A DNA stretch of 64,000 bases, taken from positions 30,546,883-30,610,882 of the forward strand of contig NC_069124.1 of the NCBI RefSeq assembly GCF_026914265.1, written 5' to 3'. Position 1 is the first letter of the stretch, and each line of letters opens with the position of its first letter. Positions 1 to 11,019 of this stretch are shown here, piece by piece. This DNA comes from Mya arenaria. Its lineage: Eukaryota > Mollusca > Bivalvia > Myida > Myidae. Position numbers and translations under genes: made by a program. Under the pieces are notes generated by a model that was given only the letters and a program-made list of their open reading frames with translations, was not told the origin of the DNA and ran no database searches.

Positions 1-174
1 TGCCTGTAGAAGGAAGAAGTGTGATATATTTATTGGAGGATTAAAGAAACAACACAATCAGGGGATGAAGAAAACAAAGACATGTCATGTTTGTACATTT
101 ATAGCCTGTATGAAGCATTTATTGAACTTTAATTTAATAACTTAATAATTAATAATGATAATCATACCATCAAT

Positions 175-375
175 AGAACAATTAAAGTCAACACATTCGT
201 TGGCCCTAGGTAGGGCCCATTCTCTGCTATTTTGGGCGCTAAAACAAAACCACCGCATTTACCCGGCACTGCAGGGCCACCTGGAAGGTAAAACATGGCC
301 CATTTCCCTAGCTATCCCCGGTTTACCCCTGGATCGGGGGGGGGGGGGGGCTTGGGGGCATGGTTACAATTGACT
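175..375. repeat. Dispersed repeat, copy 1 of 2 (G-run containing)
   Basis: This stretch is closely similar, in the same orientation, to about 45900-46080: both share the words GCACTGCAGGGCCACCTGGA, AGGTAAAACA, a run of G (near 338-350) and CATGGTTACAA followed by TGACTGGTGCA. The second copy has inverted ends, so the family is probably a non-autonomous DNA element. This copy looks truncated on its left. No coding content is supported. Confidence 0.7.
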
Positions 376-480
376 GGTGCATTATTTTTATGCCCCCCTT
401 CGAAGAAGAGGGGTATATTGCTTTGCACAGGCATGTCGCCCGGTATGTCGGTCGGTCGGTCCGTCGGTAGACCAAAGCTT

Positions 481-2345
481 GTCCGAGTGATAACTCAACA
501 ATTCCTGGACGTATGGTCATCAAACTTGACATGAAGGTTGGGCCTGACCAGTAGATGACCCCTATTGATTTTAGGGTTCATTGGGTCAAAAGTCAAGGTC
601 ACAGTGACCTTTTATGGTAAAATTATTTTAAAGCTTGTCCGAGTGATAACTCAACAATGCCTAGACCTATGGTCATCAAACTTGATATGGAAGTTGGGCC
701 TGACCATTACATGACCCCTATTGTTTTTGGGGGTCATCGGGCCAAAGGTCAAGGTCACAGTGACCTTGAAGGGTAAAAGGATGTCCGAGTGATAACTTGA
801 CAATGCCTGCACCCTTGGCCCTCATTCTTGACTTGGAGGTTGGGCATGACCAGTAGCTGACCCCTATTGTTTTTGGGGCTCATCGGGTCAAAGATCAAGG
901 TCATAGTGACATTGAATGGTAAAAGGATGTCCGAGTGATAACTTGACAATGCCTGCACCCTTGGCCCTCATTCTTGACTTGGAGGTTGGGCATGACCAGT
1001 AGCTGACCCCTATTGTTTTTGGGGCTCATCGGGTCAAAGATCAAGGTCATAGTGACATTGAATGGTAAAAGGTTGTCCGAGTGATAACTCAACAATGCCT
1101 GCACCCATGGCCCTCATAATTGACTTGGAGGTTGGGCCTGACCAGTAGATGAACCGTATGTTTTTGGGGGTCATCGGGCCAAAGGTCAAGGTCACAGTGA
1201 CCTTGAATGGTAAAAGGTTGTCCATGTGATAACTCGACAATGCCTACACCCATGGCCCTCAAACTTGACTTGGAGGTTGGGCCTGACCAGTAGATGACCC
1301 CTATTGTTTTTGGGGGTCATTGGGCCAAAGGTCAAGGTCACAGTGACCTTGAATGGTAAAAGGTTGTCTGTGTCATTATTGGACAATGCCTGCACCTATG
1401 GCCCTCAAACTTGACTTGGAGGTTGGGCCTGACCAGTAGATGACCCCTATTGTTTTTGGGGTCATCGGGCCAAAGGTCAAGGTCACAGTGACCTTGAATG
1501 GTAAAAGGTTGTCTGAGTGATAACTCGACAATGCCTGCATCCACGGCCATCAAACTTGAATTGGAGGTTGGGCCTGACCAGTTGATGGCCCCTATTGATT
1601 TTAGGGGTCATTGGGCAAAAGGTCAAGGTAAAAGTGACTTTGAACGATATAAGGTTGCCCGAGTGATAACTCAACAATGCCTGCGCCCATGGCCCTCAAA
1701 CTTGACTTGGAGGTTGGGCCTGACCAGTAGATGACCCCTATTGATTTAAGGGGTCAGAGGTCAAGGTCACAGTGACCTTGAAAGCAAACTCGACAATTCC
1801 TGGACCTATGGTCATCAAACTCGACATGAAGGTTGGGCCTGACCAGTAGATGACCCCTCTTGACTTTGGGGGTCATCAGGCCAAGGTCAAGGTCACAGTA
1901 ACCTTTAACGCATAAAAGTTAACAAATCTTCTCCCAGTGATATCTCAACAATGCCTGAATCTATGATCATCAAACTTGACATGTAAGTTGGGCCTGACCA
2001 GGAGATGACCTTTATTGATTTTAGGAGTCTTTGGGTCAAAGGTCAGGTTCACAGTGACCTTGAATGCGAAAATGTTTCAAGTGATAATTGGACAATGCCT
2101 GCACCCATGGCCCTCAAACTTGACTTGGAGTTGTGTCTGACCTGTAGATGACCCCTTATGATTTAAGGGGTCATTGGATCAAAGGTCAAGGTTACAGTGA
2201 CCTTGAACGAAAAATGCTTGTCTGTGTGATAACTAATGCCTGCACCCATGGTCCTCAAACTTAACATTTAGATTTTTGGTGACCAGCTGATGACTACTAT
2301 GGATTTTGAGGTCATAGAGTCAAAGGTCATGGTCATAACACACTC
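481..2345. repeat. Satellite array, about 145-bp unit, 13 units
   Basis: Head-to-tail units begin near GTCCGAGTGATAACTC and include GACTTGGAGGTTGGGCCTGA, CCAGTAGATGACCCCTATTG and a central palindrome GGTCACAGTGACC. The palindrome or its variants start at 597, 753, 899, 1045, 1190, 1336, 1481, 1626, 1765, 1891, 2046, 2190 and 2331, giving spacings mostly of 144-146 bp, with irregular units at both ends (156, 139, 126, 155). The units near 753-1500 are the most alike and those after 1600 decay, as expected if the centre was homogenised most recently. The open frames across it, on both strands, follow the repeat and are not genes. Confidence 0.95.
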
Positions 2346-2650
2346 TATCCACAAACTTTGAATGGTCATAATCTTAAAACTGCCTCAACGGCATACAATG
2401 TTAGCAACAAAACAGCTGTCATTTCGGTCCATGCATATTTCATTCAATTGTCCATATAATCCTGACAACATGGCGCTCAGGGGGGGCATAATGTTTGACA
2501 AACATCTCTTGTTATTTAGGATATAGTTAAAATGCAAAAATCGTAATTTTCTATGAATTCGGACATAAGAGAAATAATTTTTTTAAGGTGTACGAACTCT
2601 TAGGTGAATTACAGTAGTAATAAAGGTTATCTTTGACTAGGTGAACCAGG
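2346..2650. other. Intergenic, no feature seen
   Basis: AT-rich sequence between the satellite and the transposon remnant. I see no exon, RNA gene or clear repeat here. Confidence 0.5.
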
Positions 2651-3860
2651 AGACCCACGAAACACTTTCAAACTTCAGATTTACTTGAGACAACACAGAT
2701 TAGTCATTTTTAATTAATGCTAAATTACACCATTGATTTAGAAGGATTTCATGTGTAAATCACTTGTTTAAAATTGTGTTATAAAATATTTGTCTGCCAG
2801 ATTTTACATATTTATTAGGTAGTGATGTTCCGATGATCGATTATAATCGAAAATCGATTGGTTGGGTCTGAAATCGGCGACAATCAATAGTATTTAGTTA
2901 TAATCGATTATCGAAAAAAAAAATAAAAAAATATTAGTAAGTGTTCAGATGTTATCTTTAACAAAATGGCTGATGAAAGCCACAATGAGCAAGAAAATGA
3001 ACTATTTTTTACACAACCACACTTAATAACTTCAATCATAGACATAAGGTATATGCATATAATGATTAAGGGTTTAATACTGTACATGAATAAAACTACA
3101 ACTCAGGTACTATCTAGTATTTTAAAAACCGATTGTACTATCGATAATCGGTTACTTGAGTGGAACCGATCATCGATAGTAAAATTGCAACCGATTCCCA
3201 ACACTACTATTAGGGCCTAAAACCTATGCCCTACCATTTTCTAAGTAAAGTGCACAACATTAAAAGAGCATCAAAATAGGGTATACGGCTTATACTAATA
3301 TTAATGAAATTTATTTACAGGTAACTATATTGAAATATGATTGGACACTCAGTTTTCATAACTTAATACATGTAACTTCCGCTGTAGGCAGAAGTACGTT
3401 CATAGTACATTGATGTACTTGGTTGGTAATTTGCAAATTAGCAAAGCCCGGGCTCTGTGTGGATTGAGAATTTACTGTATATAAAGACCAGTTGACGCCT
3501 TCAGGGTTAAGCATGCTTTTCTCTGAAGGGATTTGCTGGCCTTGATGGTCTCGCACGTTACGTACATATTGCAGCCTAGTTAGGTCATATGAGGGTCATT
3601 CAGAGTTGGGCCAGTGATATCAGGGTTCGTGATGGAAGTATTTATCCTTTTGTACCCATTGAGATCACATTACAACATGTGACAGCCGCCATTTAGGATG
3701 CAAAATGTAAAAAACAGACAATCAATACAGATATTATTTTTTTTGTTTTAAATCATAATGATCACACAAACATTTATCTATTATTATCACTTAGTTATAA
3801 TTAAAATGTAAATAATCCCAATGCGGTCGAAAACAGGTTGTTCCAGGTTATATATATGAA
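2650..3860 (-). mobile_element. Non-autonomous DNA transposon, copy 1, interrupted by a MITE
   Basis: Read on the minus strand, this segment aligns by eye with the element at 42150-43165. Shared words are the end GCGGTCGAAAACAGGTTGTT, the GGCGGCTGTCACATGTTGTA block, the GGGCATAGGTTTTAGG block and GGCATTAATTAAAAATGAC-like sequence. The match runs from the terminal repeat at about 3853 back to about 2650 once the insertion at 2820-3206 is removed. The other end has decayed or is missing. No transposase frame remains. Confidence 0.7.
2820..3206. mobile_element. hAT-like MITE nested in the larger transposon
   Basis: The element starts TAGTGATGTTCCGAT and ends in a rough inverted copy, ATCGGTTCC-type sequence read backwards to ACACTA. 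It is flanked by TTATTAGG (2812-2819) and CTATTAGG (3207-3214), an 8-bp target duplication with one mismatch, which fits the hAT superfamily. Its body is rich in ATCGATTATAATCG words that can fold back. An 84-codon open frame at 2966-3220 runs across its right end and is not believed to be a gene. The insertion interrupts a transposon whose second copy lies at 42-43 kb, so the order of insertion is clear. Confidence 0.75.
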
Positions 3861-4284
3861 TCTGATAGTCATTTCGTAACCTCCTTATTGCATAAGCAGA
3901 TTCTTTAATGAGGTGCTAATTGAGCCTGCACGAGGTGTGAAATAACTTTAATTTAATATGAACATTTGTTAATTTTGTAGCTGATGAACCTATCTTACTC
4001 GAGCGGCTATAGTATATGCTTTTTTCTCCCACCTCAGTTACAGTTACCTGAAAAATGAAATAAATTGAAAATGATATCTCGGCTGTGATTTCCTGTAACC
4101 TTGCAAAATAAATTGTTGAGAAATTATCAACAAATAAAAGAATATCTGTCCACAAGAGACATTTTCAGCATTCAAAACACTGTTTTAATGTGGCAGGACG
4201 GTATACTGAATTACCAAAGAATGATGTTTTATTCAAATGTCAATGATTGTACTTAAAATAATGTCTGCTCTTTTATACTTTCAG

Positions 4285-7200
4285 CATCAAAGTTATGGGG
4301 TGGGTTCTTTGCAGTGAAGTTTGTAGGCCTTGCATATGGCTTAGGATATTTGCGCCCAAAACGGAAGTAAGTTTACAAAAACCTTTAAAGCTGCACTCTC
4401 ACAGATTGACAGTTTTGACATTTATTTTATTTTATTTTTGTCTCAGAATCGGCTGATTTTGGTATTAATGCCTTCAATTCAGTCATATACATGTAAGATA
4501 AATCACAATAAAACAGATCTCTATTGTTTGTAAAATTGACGAAAAATTTCATTTTTCTATAAGTGTTAGTATTGTTTTTAGCCGCCATAATACATCATTT
4601 TTCGAATGTAAATATGAATAACTGCGATCTGCTCTTTTGTCAGCAGTCTTGTATCACTGGTTTCCAGACATTTACCCTAAAAATTTGCTTGTTCCAAGAC
4701 CATGAATAAAAAAAAGTTGTCAAAATGGTCAATCTGTGAGAGTGCAGCTTTAAAAGATATATTTTCTTTGACTTCTAATTATTTCTGATAATTTATATTT
4801 GACCATACATTATGCCAGCTGGTAGAATAAAGTTTTGGGACCTCATTGATCAAAGGGAAAAATTTGGCCTGCAGTGTATAGGGTGAACATAACAATCAAT
4901 TTATTTTATATTATTAATAAATACTAGGATTGGCAGCTTTTATTAGACAGGAGTGGGTTTCCTGATGCTATATTTCCAATGTCAAAGTATTAAACCACAA
5001 CACAAAATTTATCTACAAATTCTAACATCTTCTTAAAAAAATCAAATTTCAAGTATAGGTCATCCTTCTTTAAATAAAAAAAGCATCACTGCTGTATTAC
5101 ATTTAATAATACGAGATGCTGCTTGTGTCGTCTGCAAACTATTTTATTGGTTGGTTGGAAACCAATGCTGTCCCTATATGGATGCTTTGCTGGATCATGA
5201 GCTCACCTCTTTTGTAGTTTATCAGGGCAGGCCTTCTAAAAATTTGAAATTTCAAATCTGCTCATGAATGAAATTATTCAATCATTGCGCTTTACAGTTG
5301 TGTATAATTTCAATAACTTGGAAGGTGTGTGCAGAAACTATAACTTGATCAAAAACATTAATATACATTGTTCTGATTCACAACCATTAGTACCAATTAC
5401 GGTGATGGAAACTTCATGTTAAGCACTTGTCTGGTTTTAGTTTAGTAATGTTAAACCACATTGAGGCGAACCAGCCGAAGACACTATCTAAATATTTTAG
5501 TATTTACTCATTTATTTTAGCTCGATTGTGACAAAAGCTGATAGCTTATAGAATCACTCTCAAGTCTATTTTCTGGACAGAAACCAGTAGTGGTGTCTAT
5601 TTTGAGAGGCCATGAGAAAGTAAAGATGGTGGGGATCGAACCCACAACCCACAGGTGAGAGACGGACACCTATACCACTAGACCACTCTCACCCCTCACC
5701 TACCCCGATCTTAATATCTTACATACATGTATATGTGTTATCAAACATGTTTCAGGCGGCATCAGTTGGAAGAGCAAGAGTCCGTTCTCGTGATGTCTGT
5801 ATTCTACCAGGCAGAACATGATCGCAGGTAGGCGGGGTTCTCAATTAAAATCAAAACGGACGGCTCTCATGGCTTTAGGGCTGTTTCAAATTTGCATGAA
5901 AAAGATGATACTTTTTAATTTATTACATTTCATTAATCAGGGCACCCTGCTGTGCCCTTCTGAGTCAAATTTTAGCAAAAAAGTTAGAAAAATACATAAT
6001 TTTGACACTAAATGAAAGATAACAGCTAAGGTGTTCATAAAAAAATTATTAGTATTGAAAGTAGTTCCAACACATTCGCAATTAGAATTGAACACTGAAC
6101 CTTGCAAGTCACGCATTAAGGCTCATTCCATGCACATCAAAAGTGCCCTTTCTTACCTAACATCCAGCCCTTTTCAAATCCTGGCAGGAGCACTGGCCCC
6201 AATATCACGAAACTACTCAAGTCAAATCTCAATCTCAGTCTCAACTCTTTCTATCCAATAACAGCATCATATGATTCAAAATTGTAAATGTTTTACCCTT
6301 TTAAAATCGCATTCTCTCATTCATTATTTTGATTAAAAAAATGATAACTATTTGATAGAAAAATATTTGAAAGCAAAAATTGTACTTGAGTCAAATTTAA
6401 TATTTTTAAATTTGACTCAAGTACATTTTGTGCTGTAGAAATAATTGTTTTTAGAATATTGAACAATAATGTTAATCAACATAATGCATGTGAGAATGTG
6501 CTTTTAAAAATAGTAAAACATTAGTAATTTTTAATAATGTCATACTGTAAAGTGGAAAAATGAGTTGAGACTGAGATTGAGATTTGACTTAAGTATTTTC
6601 GTGATATTTGGGCATGGCCCCAATTTCTTAAAACTTCTTAAGTCACTTAAAACAGGATTAAGCTAATCTCACTATTTTGGGTTTTCTATAATATGCGTTA
6701 TATTGACTTCTTTTAGAGATTTTAATAACATATGTAGAAAATATTTTTATGATAATCACAATCAACCATTTTTCATTTATCAAAATCGATTTTAAGTATA
6801 AATTTTGGCTAATTGATATAAGCTACTTAAGCCAGTTAAGCTTAAGAAGTTTCGAGAAATTGGGGCCTGGGGTTAGATGAGGCTTAATTATGGACTGATG
6901 GTCAGCATAACTCTTACTCTCTTTAACCACAAGATGGATTTAAAATAACCACAAGATGGATTTAAAATAACCACAAGATGGATTTAAAAATTTTGAAATG
7001 TCAAATAGTCGATGGTTTGCTCATATATCTAAATAAAACAAGTACAACTGATACAGTGTTCTCATATATTGTTAGGAACACTGCAATCACAAGTTTACCC
7101 ATTAAACTTCAAAGCACGATTTGAAAGTTAACAACGATGATGTTAACAAGGTTGTTAACTTTAACAAAATTCTGTACAATCAGCCCAATGTCCACCGCAT

Positions 7201-7452
7201 ATTAAATACGATGTACATTTCAGAGTGTTAAGAAGTTTGCGCCGTATGAGAGATGAAGAGGGTCGATTGTTTGCTGACGATCCTAACTGGGAGGTCGGTA
7301 AATACATGGGCGAGCAGCTGTATCATCGCGATCACAACATGTTCCGCGCAGCTCGGTACCACGATATGGCTGCCTTCATGCCCCTGAGAACCTCATGGCA
7401 GACCTTTAAACACTACATCTCTAATTTTAAACCCTTCCCAGCATGGGACTGA
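4285..7452 (+). CDS. NDUFA13: NDUFA13 (GRIM-19), complex I accessory subunit, 3' part
   Basis: Three exons join in frame: 4285-4366, 5756-5827 and 7224-7452 (stop TGA). All have AG acceptors, and the two internal donors are GT. They encode about 126 residues. The order of features matches GRIM-19: a hydrophobic segment (FFAVKFVGLAYGLGYL) with basic residues behind it (RPKRKR), an acidic stretch (QLEEQE), then QAEHDRRVLRSLRRMRDEE and DPNWEVG, which parallel QAETDRRTLQMLRENLEEE and DPDWKVG in the vertebrate protein. The family is a small inner-membrane subunit of NADH:ubiquinone oxidoreductase. The N-terminal 25-30 residues (the PGGY-type segment) were not found, so exon 1 probably lies upstream of the window, with an intron of more than 4 kb. 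The C-terminus (KHYISNFKPFPAWD) is unlike the human tail. Assignment is confident; the start is missing. Confidence 0.9.
4384..4754. mobile_element. MITE, GCTGCACTCTCACAGAT family, copy A
   Basis: Begins TTTAAAGCTGCACTCTCACA and ends in its inverted copy TGTGAGAGTGCAGCTTTAAA. It lies in the NDUFA13 intron just after the exon ending at 4366. The same family occurs five more times in this window (37.4, 38.9, 39.5, 40.6 and 45.0 kb). There is no coding capacity. Confidence 0.85.
5460..5700 (-). mobile_element. tRNA-derived SINE
   Basis: On the minus strand the element starts with a tRNA-like head: GAGTGGTCTAGTGGTATAGG (A-box like) followed by GGGTTCGATCC (B-box) near 5635-5645. It continues through TCTCAAAATAGACACC and CTTGAGAGTGATTCTATAAG toward about 5460. 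The head resembles a Glu/Asp-type tRNA, but no closed acceptor stem is apparent, so this is a SINE, not a tRNA gene. It lies in the NDUFA13 intron. SINE subfamily not determined. Confidence 0.7.
6191..6615. mobile_element. MITE with long inverted arms
   Basis: The left arm (GGCCCCAATATCACGAAACT, then CAAGTCAAATCTCAATCTCA) is mirrored by the right arm ending TTTCGTGATATTTGGG near 6610. In the middle, 6384-6427 is a palindrome built on GTACTTGAGTCAAATTTAA and its complement. It is in the NDUFA13 intron. Confidence 0.75.
6615..6868. mobile_element. MITE, GGCCCCAATTTCTTAA family, copy 1
   Basis: Left end GGCCCCAATTTCTTAAAACT and right end TTTCGAGAAATTGGGGCC form terminal inverted repeats. The element abuts the preceding MITE. 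A second copy enters the window at 63876 and runs off its end. Confidence 0.75.
6926..6990. repeat. 22-bp tandem repeat, three copies
   Basis: Three head-to-tail copies of ACCACAAGATGGATTTAAAA-type units in the NDUFA13 intron, about 235 bp before the last exon. Confidence 0.85.
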
Positions 7453-7468
7453 CTTAGTTACAATAGTG

Positions 7469-7483
7469 AATAAACTGAATAAA
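7469..7483 (+). terminator. Polyadenylation signals of NDUFA13
   Basis: AATAAA occurs at 7469 and again at 7478, shortly after the stop codon at 7452. Another AATAAA lies at 7726. These are the likely 3' end signals; which is used cannot be told. Confidence 0.6.
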
Positions 7484-7759
7484 GTCTCTTAGATTGTATT
7501 ATGACTACTGAAAACAATTATACAAATATTTTACTTTGTAATTTATCAGAAACATTGAAAATTGGTGTGTCAGGGAGTATTTATTATGGGTTTGTAAGAA
7601 AAGTTGTTGAGAGTTTTTGAAACTTAAGGAGAACCTATAGAAATGCTTATAAACACACTAAATGTAATCAATTTCAAACAAGTAATGTTGCTTTTGTTGC
7701 GGAGTGTTGCATGTGTAGAATGTTTAATAAAACTCTAAAAAGAAAACCGTGTGTAATTT

Positions 7760-8040
7760 CTAAATAGTCTCCTACCTTAAAAAAGGTTTTCCAGGAACAT
7801 TTTAGGTTTGCTTGAATTAGTCTGTCTGTCCATCCATTTATCCACATTTCGGTGTGTACACTATAACATCATCAGTGGTTACGAAAATATAAAACAACTG
7901 CACAAATATTCATCACTGTGAGATTATGTGTTGTTTATACACTGATAGGTGGTTGCCCTGAAAGGCAGTAAGTTCAAGGTCAAGGACACAAACTACGGTT
8001 AATTAGCCTGTATTGATGTCAAACTGCCAAGACTTTAAGC
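7760..8040. other. Intergenic, no gene seen
   Basis: AT-rich sequence between the NDUFA13 3' end and the satellite block. It includes one AAGGTCAAGGACA word at about 7975 but no convincing repeat or exon. Confidence 0.5.
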
Positions 8041-8325
8041 CTTTTTGTGACTCGTTGGTTACCAAGTATATTGGCATGCAGTGATTAAACAAGCCTGAAG
8101 TGACATATTCAACCAACATATTAGCCTGCAGTAACTTGGGCTACCATGTATATTAGCATTACCAAGTATTTTAGCATGAAGTTACTTAGGCTATCCGGTA
8201 TATTAGCATTACCAAGTATTTTAGCATGAAGTTACTTAGGCTATCCGGTATATTAGCCTGTTTTGACAAAACATTACCAAGTGAATAAGCCTGAAGTGAC
8301 AAACATGACCAAGTCTTATAAATAA
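8040..8325. repeat. Degenerate leader of the composite satellite
   Basis: Loose repeats of ACCAAGTATATTAGCAT and AAGTTACTTAGGCTA occur here. A block with ATTACCAAGTATTTTAGCAT followed by GAAGTTACTTAGGCTATCCG appears twice in succession (8156-8250). The words resemble the 32-bp units found beyond 10.1 kb. Confidence 0.75.
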
Positions 8326-9855
8326 GCCTGTAGTAACTATACAGGCCTGTAGTGACTATTCTTGCCTGTAGTGACTATACTGGCCCGTAGTGACTTTACT
8401 GGCCTGTAGTGACTATACTGGCCTGTAGTGACTGTACTGGCCTGTAGTGACTACTATACTGGCCTGTAGTGACTATACTAGCATGTAGTGACTATACTGG
8501 CCTGTAGTGACTATACTAGCCTGTAGTGACTATACTGGCCTGTAGTGACTATACTAGCCTGTAGTGATTATACTGGCCTGTAGTGACTATACTGGCCTGT
8601 AGTGACTATACTGGCCTGTAGTGACTATTCTTGCCTGTAGTGACTGTACTGGCCTGTAGTGGCTATACAGGCCTGTAGTGACTGTAGTGACTGTACTAGC
8701 CTGTAGTGACTACTATACTGGCCTGTAGTGACTATACTAGCATGTAGTGACTATACTTGTCTGTAGTGACTATACTAGCCTGTAGTGACTATACTGGCCT
8801 GTAGTGACTATACTAGCCTGTAGTGACTATACTGGCCTGTAGTGACTATACTGGCCTGTAGTGACTATACTGGCCTGTAGTGACTATACTAGCCTGTAGT
8901 GACTAAGTGACTATACTAGCCTGTAGTGACTATACTAGCCTGTAGTGACTATACTAGCCTGTAGTGACTATACTAGCCTGTAGTGACTTTACTGGCCTGT
9001 AGTGACTATACTGGCCTGTAGTGAATATACTGGCCTGTAGTGACTATACTGGCCTGTAGTGACTATACTGGCCTGTAGTGACTATACTGGCCTGTAGTGA
9101 CTATACTGGCCTGTAGTGACTATACTGGCCTGTAGTGACTACTATACTGGCCTGTAATGACTATACTAGCCTGTAGTGACTATACTGGCCTGTAGTGACT
9201 ATACTGGCCGGTAGTGACCATACTAGCCTGTAGTGACTATACTGGCCTGTAGTGACTATACTAGCCTGTAGTGACTATACTGGCCTGTAGTGACTGTACT
9301 GGCCTGTAGTGACTATACTAGCCTGTAGTGACTATACTAGCCTGTAGTGACAATACTAGCCTGTAGTGACTATACTAGCCTGTAGTGACTATACTGGCCT
9401 GTAATGACTATACTGGCCGGTAGTGACTGTACTGGCCTGTAGTGACTATACTAGCCTGTAGTGACAATACTAGCCTGTAGTGACTATACTAGCCTGAAGT
9501 GACTGTACTGGCCTGTAGTGACTATACTGGCCGGTAGTGACTGTACTGGCCTGTAGTGACTATACTAGCCTGTAGTGACTATACTAGCCTGTAGTGACAA
9601 TACTAGCCTGTAGTGACTATACTGGCCTGTAGTGACTGTACTGGCCTGTAGTGAATATACTGGCCTGTAGTGACTGTAGTGACTGTACTGGCCTGTAGTG
9701 ACTATACTAGCATGTAGTGACTGTACTGGCCTGTAGTGAATATACTAGCCTGTAGTGACTATACTGGCCTGTAGTGACTGTACTGGCCTGTAGTGAATAT
9801 ACTGGCCTGTAGTGACTATACTGGCCTGTAGTGACTATACTGACTGAGGCTGCCT
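8325..9855. repeat. Minisatellite array, 19-bp unit
   Basis: About 80 head-to-tail copies of CTGGCCTGTAGTGACTATA, with common variants at two positions (TGG/TAG before CCTG; TATA/TGTA after GAC) and occasional insertions of an extra GACTA or GTAGTGA. No gene overlaps it. Confidence 0.95.
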
Positions 9856-10150
9856 AGTATAATCGCCTGTAGTGGCTTTTGCTACCAACATGATTAGCAG
9901 GATTGACTAACACTATCAAGTATATTAGCCTTTAGTGACTAGTGACTGAAGCTACCAAATATATTAGCAGGTAGTGACTATATAAGCTTGTAGTGACTTA
10001 GAGAAATAAGTATATTAGCATGTAGTGACTATAACTTGTAGTGCTTTAGGCTACAGAGAGTATAATATGAGCCGTTAGGGACACAAACTACCAAGTATAT
10101 TCATTTGAAGTGACTAAGTCTACCACGTATATTAGCCAGCAAATGATACT
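9855..10150. repeat. Transition zone between 19-bp and 32-bp arrays
   Basis: Irregular units that mix the GCCTGTAGTGACT core of the 19-bp array with the ACCAAGTATATTAGC words of the 32-bp array. Unit length varies. Confidence 0.7.
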
Positions 10151-10990
10151 AAGTAAATTAGCCTGTAGTGACTTAGGCTACCAAGTTTATAAGCCTGTAG
10201 TGACTTAGGCTTCCAGGTATATTAGCCTGCAGTGAATTAGGCTACCAAGTGCATTAGCCTGTAGTGACTTAGGCTACCAAGTTTATTAGCCTGTAGTGAC
10301 CTAGGCTACCAAGTTTATTAGCCTGTAGTGACTTAGGCTACCAAGTTTATTAGCCTGTAGTGACTAAGGTTACCAAATTTATTAGCCTGTAGTGACTTAG
10401 GGTACTAAGTTTATGAGCCTGTAGTGACTTAGGCTACCAAGTTTAATAGCCTGTAGTAACTTAGGCTACCAAGTTTAATAACCTGTAGTGACTTAGGCTA
10501 CCAAGTTTATTAGCCTGTAGTGACCTAGGCTATCAAGTTTATTAGCCTGTAGTGACTTAGGCTACCAAGTTTATTAGCCTGTAGTGACTAAGGTTACCAA
10601 GTTTATTAGCCTGTAGTGACTTAGGCTACTAAGTTTATGAGCCTGTAGTGACTTAGGCTACCAAGTTTAATAGCCTGTAGTGACTTAGGCTACCAAGTTT
10701 AATAACCTGTAGTGACTTAGGCTACCAAATTTATTAGCCTGAAGTGACTTAGGCTACTAAGTTTATGAGCCTGTAGTGACTTAGGCTACCAAGTTTAATA
10801 GCCTGTAGTGACTTAGGCTACCAAGTTTAATAACCTGTAGTGACTTAGGCTACCAAATTTATTAGCCTGAAATGACTTAGGCTACTACGTTTATTAGCCT
10901 GTAGTGACTTAGGCTTCCAGGTATATTAGCCTGAAGTGACTTATGCTACCATGGTATATTAGCCAGTCGTGACGTAGGCAATAAGTTATA
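10150..10990. repeat. Minisatellite array, 32-bp unit with internal palindrome
   Basis: About 26 copies of a 32-bp unit containing TAGCCTGTAGTGACTTAGGC followed by TACCAAGTTTAT. TAGCCT and AGGCTA in each unit are inverted copies ten bases apart, so a single strand could fold into a row of short hairpins. Marker variants (GACTAAGGTTACC, TTTATGAGCC, TTTAATAACC) recur at a higher-order period of 224 bp (10362 to 10586; 10410 to 10634), then 128 bp (10634 to 10762). Confidence 0.95.
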
Positions 10991-11019
10991 TTAGAATTTA
11001 ATAATTATAATAAGTATAA

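Noticed and set aside
755..1734. Series of 64-78 codon open frames on both strands with similar proteins
   Set aside because: They repeat at the satellite unit length and come from the 145-bp repeat; they lack start context and splice partners.
2966..3220. 84-codon frame starting at an AAAATGGCTGATGA context
   Set aside because: The start context is good, but it runs through the inverted end of a hAT-like MITE and stops just beyond it.
5628..5698. tRNA gene on the minus strand
   Set aside because: A and B boxes are present, but the stems do not close well and the sequence continues into a SINE body.
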